Below, piece by piece: positions 1 to 5,338 of a stretch of DNA of 7,261 bases; the stretch's first letter is position 1; each line of letters opens with the position of its first letter. The notes beneath the pieces were generated by a model. The model was not told the origin of the DNA, did no database searches, and saw only the letters and a program-made list of their open reading frames with translations. The DNA is taken from assembly GCA_049613665.1 (NCBI GenBank), contig JBMZCV010000219.1:1-7261 (forward strand), given 5' to 3'. This DNA comes from JBMZCV01 sp049613665 (GTDB lineage: Bacteria > Bacteroidota > Bacteroidia > Chitinophagales > UBA2359). The position numbers were made by a program, and so were the translations under genes.

Positions 1-21
1 GTTTTTTACAATCATTGGAGA

Positions 22-66
22 CATAGGGTTAAAACCCCATGCTATGTTATATAATTCCTTTGGGAT
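22..66. repeat. Two adjacent short hairpins in left intergenic DNA
   Basis: The sequence shows CATAG (22-26) pairing with CTATG (42-46), with GGTT/AACC nested inside. A second hairpin follows directly: ATTCC (54-58), loop TTT, GGGAT (62-66), with one G-U pair. Such paired palindromes look like the REP-like intergenic elements seen in many Bacteroidota genomes, but only one copy is visible, so the repeat assignment is inference. They may equally be part of the 3' region of a gene lying left of the window. Confidence 0.3.
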
Positions 67-126
67 ATTAGCAAAAACAAAAAACTCAACTTATTTATTC
101 TGACGGCTATGGTGCTAACACACAGC

Positions 127-148
127 AACGACAAAAATTGTCGTTTTT
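127..148 (+). terminator. Probable rho-independent terminator, + strand
   Basis: A perfect 8-bp stem AACGACAA (127-134) / TTGTCGTT (138-145) with loop AAA runs straight into five T residues (144-148) on the + strand. The - strand has no T run after the stem, so it does not fit the R-M gene, which ends at 258 on the - strand. It most likely ends a + strand transcript that enters from left of the window. The stem is AT-rich, so strength is uncertain. Confidence 0.45.
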
Positions 149-257
149 GGAGAAAAAGAAAAATGTAATCTTTTATCTAAGGATTGGTATTATTTGCAAA
201 TACTAAACTTTGTTTCTTTTTTACCAAAACTAAAAACTATGCACTAAAAATTAAAAA

Positions 258-3200
258 CTATCCTCCCTTCATCTCCCCTACAATTTTCATAGTCTCAACG
301 CTAACCGTACAAACTCGCTTCAACAAATCTATCACTTGCTTTTTGTAGTCTGCAAAACGGTAAGTATTGAATTTCTCACGAATGGTAGCATCTCTGATTT
401 TCTTTTCTTTGTATTGGTCTAAAATCCATTCTAAAGCAGAACGATTGCCGAGCTTGTATGTCCATGCTTGCGATGGCACGCCATGAAGTTCGGTTTTGCT
501 ATCCAAAATGATGATGCCTTCTTCTTTGTTCGCTTTCAGCTTCGGAACTATCAAAGTGCCTTTTTTCAATTTCTTGTCTATTTGCTGAAGTGCATAAGGC
601 TCTGCCGTTTCATACTCAATGTGTAGGCTCATCAAAGCTCTGCCCCAAGATGCCCACTTCTGAAAATCTTTGTAAAATGGCAAGCGTGGAAACTCTCGTT
701 TTAGGTTCAATTCGTATTTTTCTCTGTACTGCGGATTGTGCAACACGCCATAAGTGTAATGAAATATATCTAACTTCGTAATGCTAGTATCTTTGTAATG
801 CTCTGTAAATTGTGCTAGACCCCAATCTGTGATATTTTCGCTACGTTTGCCATTTTCGTCATAAGTGTAGAATGATATGGATTGAGTACCTCCATTTCCT
901 GTTTTTAGATAGGCATAATCAACAAGAGAATTACTAGCTAATGTTACAAAACATTCTGCATTTATAGCTTCAAAAGATATTATTAGATTTCTTTTATTTA
1001 AGTTTTTCCCTAACATTTGATAATGAAAGCTTGTAAGTCTATGATTAAAAATTTTTTCTGCGTAATGAAACTTTTTGATAAAAGGTCTAATATTACTGAG
1101 AATTACATACTTATTGTTGTATTTTACCTTTAGTTTTCTTTTAAAATAAGTTTTTAAAGATGAACTCCATTTTATACTATTAGGAAAAGTTAAATCATTT
1201 TTTTGTATTAAGTTATTATATGTTTCAACAAAATAAAAAATGATTTCTTTTAATGATTTCTTATTAAAATTATAAATCCATTCATCACGAGATGTACCTA
1301 CTCCTGTTGAAAAAAGTTTGAAAACTGCCTCTTTGCTTTTTCCTCTTTTAACATCTTTATCCATTAAAGGTATTAACTCATCAAAATTATTGCCTGCAAT
1401 ATCTATCCAATTATTTTTTTCACTAGGTTTTATTGTTTCAAAAGGTAAATCATAAATTGCTTTATTCTTTATAAAATTTATTTTAGCATCTTTTTTAAGA
1501 TAATCTTCAACAGCACTATAATGAACCAGAAAGCTTTTATTCGTTTTTTTCTTTATAAAAAAAGCAATACAAACTCCAACTCTTATTTTATCATCAAAAA
1601 CATTTCCTCCCTCTGATTTCCGTTTTTCACCTGAAGTCCGTGCATCACCCTTAAAATCAATGAGCCAAACTTCATTAAACATATCAGCTACACATTTTCG
1701 GAAACCATCAAATGTTTTTTTGTTTATAAACGAATTATTAGTTACAAATGCTACAATTCCCTCGTTTTGTAGCCTATCTATTGCCCAACGATAGAAACGA
1801 ACATACATTCCATATAAAACGTTTTGATTTTGTGCTGTGCCTTGTTTTACAAAAGTTGCTTTTATTCGCTTATCAACTTCGGTATATTTCCTATTAGCAT
1901 TTTGGTCATTAAAATTTTGTTGCTTGGCATTGTATGGCGGATTGCCGATAATAACAGATATATCAGCATTAATTTGTTTTTTGATACGGTCTGTATTTTC
2001 TTCGCTAAAAGTAAACAAACCGCTCTGACTACCTTTTTGTTGCGTAGCTATTTCCAAAGTATCAGCCAAAACAATATTTTCAAACGGCTCATACTCATTC
2101 ATCAGCTTATTGTAGGTATATTCAATGTTGAGATTGGCGATGTAGTAAGGCAAAATCGCCAGTTCGTTGCAATGAATTTCGTTGAGATACTTTTCTTTTC
2201 GCTTGTGTTTCGGAATAAAATCAAGCAAGCTCGTTACAAAAGTTCCTGTTCCTGTCGCTGGGTCTAAAATCTGCACCCCTTTGTCGGCAAGCCCTTTTCC
2301 AAAATGCTCACGGCAAAGATAATCAGTGCTTTCAATCATAAAATCCACTATCTCATTAGGCGTATAAACAACGCCCAAACGGTCAGCACCCTTCGGATTG
2401 TAAGCTTTGTAAAACTCCTCATAAGTCATTTTCAATATTTTCTGCTTCTCGCTCAAAATATTGATATTGCTCACTTTGGCTTTTAGAACCGTATAAAAAT
2501 TGCCTATTTTATTTTTTACCTCTCGCTTTCTTTTTTTGGTATAAAAAGTTTTGAGCACCTTATCTATGGCTTGAGCGATATTATTTTCTCGGTGAAATTC
2601 CGTTTCGCTAAAAATGTACAAAAACATATCTTCTGTCAAAATATGCTGCACGAGCATTTCATTGACTTCCTGTTTCGTTATTTCGGGATTGATAGACTGC
2701 TTGCAGATTTCGATTAAATTGCTTCGTGCCTGTACAAATTTCTTATTTTTGCTCTCTTCTTCCTTCTTGATAACCTGTCGCAAATCTTTGGCCATCTTTG
2801 GAATATTCTCTTTAAAATCTTGTATGGCCTTGCGAAGTTCCTTTCTAATAGGCAGTTCAAACTCGACAAAAGTATTGAGGAGTTCATCAAAATTTTGTTC
2901 ATCAATGGTTTTCGCAACAGCTATTCTTTTGCCATATTGATACAGCACAGCAGTTTGCGAGTCTTCAAAAATGATATTGTTGGTCGGATAGCCTTTCGCA
3001 ATTTTCTTTTTTATCTCTTGCTCCAAATCATCTTTCGTATCTTTGCTTTCCCAATAGCCATAGCTAAAAAGTTCACCTCGCACCGTTCCGTCAGGCCGCA
3101 AATTTTCATAATGACGTTCTGCTATGAGCGTCAAATCTTTTTTATTGCAATAATGCTGCAACAAATTTGCGAAATGTCCTTTTATAGACTGCTCATTAGA

Positions 3201-3266
3201 TGTCGTTCCTCTGCGTTGCGTTTTTTCTAGTTGTCGGTGGTAGTTTGCTATTTGTGCTAGAGACAT
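258..3266 (-). CDS. Single-chain restriction-modification enzyme, Type ISP/IIG-like, no helicase
   Basis: This 1002-residue protein should both cut unmodified DNA and methylate adenine N6 at its target site. At the N terminus (about 1-130) lies a PD-(D/E)xK-type nuclease: Pro58-Asp59, then Glu73-x-Lys75 within YWESKD. A charged helical linker (about 135-290) follows. The gamma-type methyltransferase has motif X near YTPNEIVDFM (301-310), motif I DPATGTGTF (335-343) and catalytic motif IV NPPY (442-445). From about 540 to the end lies a specificity domain like the C-terminal domain of Type ISP enzymes, including GVGTSRDEWIYNF (655-667). Classical Type ISP proteins such as LlaGI are about 1,570 residues with an SF2 helicase between nuclease and methylase. 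Here methyltransferase motifs start by residue 300 and I see no Walker A or DExx box, so the enzyme resembles a Type IIG architecture. Start ATG at 3266 has no Shine-Dalgarno and gives a typical MSLAQI-type N terminus. No partner subunit gene is adjacent. The codons for residues about 650-770 are much more AT-rich than the rest. Family call is firm; target site unknown. Confidence 0.9.
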   Translation of the reverse strand: MSLAQIANYHRQLEKTQRRGTTSNEQSIKGHFANLLQHYCNKKDLTLIAERHYENLRPDGTVRGELFSYGYWESKDTKDDLEQEIKKKIAKGYPTNNIIFEDSQTAVLYQYGKRIAVAKTIDEQNFDELLNTFVEFELPIRKELRKAIQDFKENIPKMAKDLRQVIKKEEESKNKKFVQARSNLIEICKQSINPEITKQEVNEMLVQHILTEDMFLYIFSETEFHRENNIAQAIDKVLKTFYTKKRKREVKNKIGNFYTVLKAKVSNINILSEKQKILKMTYEEFYKAYNPKGADRLGVVYTPNEIVDFMIESTDYLCREHFGKGLADKGVQILDPATGTGTFVTSLLDFIPKHKRKEKYLNEIHCNELAILPYYIANLNIEYTYNKLMNEYEPFENIVLADTLEIATQQKGSQSGLFTFSEENTDRIKKQINADISVIIGNPPYNAKQQNFNDQNANRKYTEVDKRIKATFVKQGTAQNQNVLYGMYVRFYRWAIDRLQNEGIVAFVTNNSFINKKTFDGFRKCVADMFNEVWLIDFKGDARTSGEKRKSEGGNVFDDKIRVGVCIAFFIKKKTNKSFLVHYSAVEDYLKKDAKINFIKNKAIYDLPFETIKPSEKNNWIDIAGNNFDELIPLMDKDVKRGKSKEAVFKLFSTGVGTSRDEWIYNFNKKSLKEIIFYFVETYNNLIQKNDLTFPNSIKWSSSLKTYFKRKLKVKYNNKYVILSNIRPFIKKFHYAEKIFNHRLTSFHYQMLGKNLNKRNLIISFEAINAECFVTLASNSLVDYAYLKTGNGGTQSISFYTYDENGKRSENITDWGLAQFTEHYKDTSITKLDIFHYTYGVLHNPQYREKYELNLKREFPRLPFYKDFQKWASWGRALMSLHIEYETAEPYALQQIDKKLKKGTLIVPKLKANKEEGIIILDSKTELHGVPSQAWTYKLGNRSALEWILDQYKEKKIRDATIREKFNTYRFADYKKQVIDLLKRVCTVSVETMKIVGEMKGG

Positions 3267-3348
3267 GGTTTGAAAAGGTTATATTTGAAAATGAAGGCAC
3301 AATAATAACAAAAGTTTTGTTTTTTTTGTTAGTTTTTGCAAGAAAAAG

Positions 3349-3504
3349 TTAGGCATTTTCGAAATGTCTGCCACCTCGTTTTACAGTTACTTTTGCCAAA
3401 GTGATATAATTATCACCGCCCACAAAGGCATTAGGGATTTTAATATTAAAAAAAGTAAGTGCTAGAAAACTTATAAACAAATACTTGAAAAGTTGTTTAA
3501 CTGT
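3349..3504 (-). pseudogene. Possible remnant of a gene 3' end (unrecognised)
   Basis: An open - strand frame of 51 codons ends at TAA (3349-3351) and lies 82 bases upstream of the R-M start on the same strand. Its last 30 or so residues (KIPNAFVGGDNYITL, then AKVTVKRGGRHFENA) have a protein-like composition, and the DNA there (about 3361-3440) is visibly richer in G+C than its surroundings. The frame has no ATG and is closed upstream by TGA (3505-3507); the upstream part is T-rich and hydrophobic and may not be coding. I do not recognise the family. It may be the stranded 3' end of a gene that once preceded the R-M gene, or a chance open frame. Confidence 0.3.
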
Positions 3505-3519
3505 TCATCATATTTTTGC

Positions 3520-3605
3520 GACTGTTTAATTACTAATAACCTTTTCTTTTACAAAATAGCTAATCAGTAAATTCTTATTGTTCTAAATTGAGAATTAAAA
3601 CAGTC
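3520..3605. repeat. Imperfect inverted repeat, 12-13 bp arms
   Basis: GACTGTTTAATT (3520-3531) is matched in inverted orientation by AATTAAAACAGTC (3593-3605), differing by one inserted base. The arms enclose 61 bases without a gene. The layout is like a very small non-autonomous element, but no flanking target-site duplication is visible and only one copy is seen, so it may be chance in AT-rich DNA. Confidence 0.25.
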
Positions 3606-3928
3606 AAGCTTTATCTTTGTAAAAGAGAAATAACAAAAAATATTTTTTTACTATTTCTTTTTTTTATAACTTTGTTGTTCTATAACTAATGAAAACATTT
3701 AACATTTTTTTTGTGTGTTAATGTTTCACAAACACATAACAGAAATTCATTTAATTGAATGTAGATTTTGAAATGGCTAAAAAACCTAATTATCAAAAAT
3801 TTAAACGATAAATATAAATCAATATAATCAGGTTTAATAGCTAACATGCTGAAAATCAAAGCATTAGTGATTCGTTTGCCAATATACTGAACTATTAATG
3901 TTGTTTATTAACAATTATTTTTTTGAAA

Positions 3929-3960
3929 AAACATACTATATTTAATATACTAAATAGTTT
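3929..3960. repeat. Short palindromic element beginning AAACATACTAT
   Basis: The left end AAACATACTAT (3929-3939) matches the arms of the inverted-repeat element at 7177-7255. The centre TACTATATT-T-AATATACTA is a near-perfect dyad with one mismatched pair. The right end ATAGTTT (3954-3960) is a degenerate inverted copy of the left end. It could be a related small element or a shared binding site. Confidence 0.3.
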
Positions 3961-4104
3961 AAATTATACATTAATTAAGCTAAATATCAAATATAACTTT
4001 AGCCTAACATCTAAAAAAATATATAAATAACATTAACACAAAATAACGCTTTTGTACGGAAGCATATTGATAAAAATAGAGCCTTTTGGCGTTTGTAAAA
4101 ATAA

Positions 4105-4151
4105 AAAAACATATTTTTGTATAAATAACACCTCAAAAACATATTTTTGTA
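4105..4151 (+). repeat. Two exact 17-bp direct repeats, 30 bp apart
   Basis: AAAAACATATTTTTGTA occurs at 4105-4121 and again at 4135-4151, a period of 30 bp, close to three helical turns. Each unit is itself a dyad, with an A tract and a T tract around CATA, and each contains a TAnnTTTG box. The arrangement suits either tandem promoters or two regulator sites on one face of the helix in front of the HNH-AP2 gene. Confidence 0.5.
4116..4149 (+). promoter_or_regulatory. Candidate Bacteroidota promoter for the HNH-AP2 gene
   Basis: TATTTTTG (4142-4149) fits the Bacteroidota -7 consensus TAnnTTTG exactly. TTTG (4116-4119), 22 bases upstream, fits the -33 box and lies inside the previous repeat unit. 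That unit carries its own TATTTTTG (4112-4119), with TTTG at 4085-4088 at a spacing of 23. Starts here would give a 5' leader of roughly 185-215 bases. A weaker alternative is TACCTTTA (4203-4210). Chance matches are likely in such AT-rich DNA. Confidence 0.4.
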
Positions 4152-4268
4152 ACAATTAATACTTTTTTTGTGTAATTGTTATTCTAATTCACTTTTTTTT
4201 TTTACCTTTATCAAAACAAGGGCAAACTTAACATTTAATCAAAAAAAACAAAAAACTTAACAAAAACA

Positions 4269-4329
4269 CTTAAACGTTTAAGAAATATATAAATACTTAC
4301 AATACTTAATTTTTTTACTTACTTACAAT
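4269..4329 (+). promoter_or_regulatory. Operator-like palindrome and direct repeats in the HNH-AP2 leader
   Basis: A perfect 14-bp palindrome CTTAAACGTTTAAG (4269-4282) lies 58 bases before the ATG and stands out because of its central CG in A/T sequence. Downstream, TACTTACAAT occurs exactly twice (4294-4303 and 4320-4329), with the partial copy ATACTTAAT (4302-4310) between. These could be sites for a regulator, possibly the AP2 protein itself. No binding evidence can be read from the sequence. Confidence 0.3.
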
Positions 4330-4340
4330 TTTATTTAAAC

Positions 4341-4931
4341 ATGATTTATAGACTTCCCTTAAAAAATACTGACAAGACAGCACTTGTATCAGGTAAGGTA
4401 TATGATCACATTACCAACAATGACTATTTCAAGTCAATTGACTTTTTGAAGCACTTGCGTATTCACTCTTATGGTTATGCTTTTTATCAAAAAAATTATC
4501 CAAAACCGGGTGGTGGCTACAAAAATGTAACGATTTACTTACATCGTTATATTGCTGAAAACTTTGTAGAAAAGCCAGAAAGCGAAAAAAGATTATTGGT
4601 AACATTCAAAAACGGTAATCGTCTTGATTGTCGTGAAGAGAACATTATTTGGGCAACTTCTTCTCAAATTATCCGTAATATTTCTGCTGTAATGAATACA
4701 ACTACGGGTTTCCGTGGCGTTTCTAAAGCAAACAAAAAATATCGTGCGGCTATTTTCAAAGGCAAAAATCGTCATGATTTAGGTGGCTTTGATACACCAG
4801 AAGAAGCAGCATTGGCTTACAATATTAAATCAAGAGAATGGTTTGGCGAAACTCGTAGCTTAAACAAACTACCTGAAGATTTAGTAGAGCAAATCAAAGC
4901 GAAATGGGAAAAAGCAGGTAAAACTATCTAA
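4341..4931 (+). CDS. HNH-AP2 family protein with degenerate HNH core
   Basis: This 196-residue protein joins an HNH-like domain (about 40-110) to an AP2/ERF-type DNA-binding domain (about 121-175). In HNH homing endonucleases of this group the usual pattern is HR...VnHxDGN...NL.W.T. Here HR (68-69), GN (92-93), Asn101 and the WAT end (104-106) remain, but the VnHxDGN segment reads VTFKNGN (87-93). The catalytic His is replaced by Phe89 and the usual Asp by Asn91. The AP2 part is well kept: TGFRGV (122-127), LGGF (147-150), EEAALAY (154-160) and FGE (168-170). Bacterial and phage HNH-AP2 proteins are mostly mobile endonucleases; loss of the base suggests this one binds DNA without cutting it, perhaps as a regulator. 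The gene stands alone, with a long repeat-bearing leader and its own terminator at 5015-5057. The start lacks a Shine-Dalgarno. Codon use resembles normal genes, not the surrounding AT-rich DNA, so it is probably under selection. Confidence 0.85.
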   Translation: MIYRLPLKNTDKTALVSGKVYDHITNNDYFKSIDFLKHLRIHSYGYAFYQKNYPKPGGGYKNVTIYLHRYIAENFVEKPESEKRLLVTFKNGNRLDCREENIIWATSSQIIRNISAVMNTTTGFRGVSKANKKYRAAIFKGKNRHDLGGFDTPEEAALAYNIKSREWFGETRSLNKLPEDLVEQIKAKWEKAGKTI

Positions 4932-4981
4932 TTTTTTTTAGCATAGCACAATACCTAAATAGATGTAACATAATTAAAAAC

Positions 4982-5006
4982 GTATCGTTTTTTTATGAAA
5001 TGATAC
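4982..5006 (+). repeat. Hairpin preceding the terminator
   Basis: GTATCGTTT (4982-4990) pairs with AAATGATAC (4998-5006) through nine pairs including one G-U, with loop TTTTATG. It has no T run after it, so it is not a terminator alone. It could stabilise the 3' end of the HNH-AP2 transcript together with the next hairpin. Confidence 0.35.
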
Positions 5007-5014
5007 TTAGTAAC

Positions 5015-5057
5015 AAAAGCTGTTAGTTGATAATATTATCAACTAACAGCTTTTTTT
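5015..5057 (+). terminator. Strong rho-independent terminator of the HNH-AP2 gene
   Basis: Positions 5015-5054 are a perfect 40-bp palindrome centred between 5034 and 5035, with core stem GCTGTTAGTTGATAAT and its complement. A run of seven T follows (5051-5057). It lies 84 bases after the HNH-AP2 stop. On the - strand the stem is followed by TTTTGTT, so it may also stop lipase transcripts that read through. Confidence 0.85.
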
Positions 5058-5089
5058 GAATCAAGAGACTAATTCTCACACCCTTGTTG

Positions 5090-5106
5090 GTGTTATTGCC
5101 ATAGCC
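5090..5106 (-). repeat. Copy of a motif shared with the left intergenic region
   Basis: Read on the - strand this is GGCTATGG, three bases, then TAACAC. The same pattern, with a different three-base spacer, occurs on the + strand at 105-121. In both places short hairpins follow: 127-145 for the left copy; GGTGT/ACACC (5089-5093 with 5078-5082) and GAGA/TCTC (5064-5076) for this copy. This may be a diverged intergenic repeat; two copies are too few to be sure. Confidence 0.25.
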
Positions 5107-5242
5107 ATTAGGTGGTCTGTCGAATTTAAGCATAACAAGAATATTGTTTTTCGCTCCAAAAAGTACCAAATAAACTATAAAACAGGTATGAGTTTTCAAC
5201 TCATGCTGCTACACTTTTTTGCTGATATTTTTTTTAATATTA

Positions 5243-5275
5243 AGACGTGACAGGTTTTAAAAACCTGTCACGTCT
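5243..5275. repeat. 33-bp near-perfect palindrome between convergent genes
   Basis: Two 16-bp arms, AGACGTGACAGGTTTT (5243-5258) and its exact complement (5260-5275), flank a single A. It lies 64 bases beyond the lipase stop. From memory, palindromes with the core GACAGGTTTT/AAAACCTGTC are frequent between genes of Bacteroidota, often where transcription converges, so I infer a dispersed palindromic repeat acting as a two-way transcription barrier or mRNA end. Neither strand has a clean T run after the stem. Confidence 0.65.
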
Positions 5276-5338
5276 AAGCTAATTCAAAGTTTTCATTTTC
5301 AATAACAAGGAGGAAAAATGAAATTATAGCAATTTGGG

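Larger units (their letters stand above)
3267..4340. other. 1.07-kb gene-free AT-rich region between divergent genes
   Basis: This stretch separates the R-M gene (- strand) from the HNH-AP2 gene (+ strand). Apart from the possible remnant at 3349-3504, I find no reading frame beyond mini-ORFs of about 12-14 codons. It is extremely AT-rich from about 3440 onwards, with many A and T tracts. It contains an inverted repeat at 3520-3605, a short palindromic element at 3929-3960, two 17-bp direct repeats with promoter-like boxes at 4105-4151, a 14-bp palindrome at 4269-4282 and direct repeats just before the HNH-AP2 start. I see no clear TAnnTTTG box reading towards the R-M gene. The A/T tracts may make it bent or easily melted DNA; that is inference. 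Confidence 0.6.
4932..5338. other. Gene-free region between convergent genes
   Basis: This 407-base stretch separates the HNH-AP2 gene from the convergent lipase gene. It holds a hairpin (4982-5006), a strong terminator (5015-5057), a segment with small hairpins (about 5064-5110) that resembles the left intergenic region, and a 33-bp palindrome (5243-5275). Open frames of about 60 codons on either strand lack an ATG at a sensible place or run out of the terminator, and I do not regard them as genes. Confidence 0.6.

Noticed and set aside
231..261. Direct repeat TAAAAACTAT at 231-240 and 252-261
   Set aside because: Only ten AT-rich bases, overlapping the R-M stop codon; expected by chance in this composition.
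1824..2267. 147-codon + strand open frame opposite the R-M gene
   Set aside because: It lies antisense to the methyltransferase domain, whose motifs are clearly coded on the other strand; it is a shadow frame.
3667..3674. TAACTTTG matching the -7 consensus
   Set aside because: There is no TTG/TTTG at a suitable distance upstream and no gene within 650 bases downstream.
3773..3811. Mini-ORF MAKKPNYQKFKR, followed at 3846-3890 by another of 14 codons
   Set aside because: Both are very short, without start signals or recognisable products, in AT-rich DNA where such frames arise by chance; the basic first one is only mildly suggestive.
4105..4151. Possible CRISPR-like array from the 17-bp repeats
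   Set aside because: Only two units, with a 13-base spacer and no cas genes; a promoter or operator repeat is the better reading.
5056..5250. 64-codon + strand open frame starting at TTG
   Set aside because: It begins inside the T run of the terminator and ends inside the 33-bp palindrome, with no start signal and a composition like translated intergenic DNA.
5307..5329. Strong Shine-Dalgarno AAGGAGG followed by ATG
   Set aside because: The frame has only three codons before TAG, and no other gene here uses a Shine-Dalgarno; probably chance.
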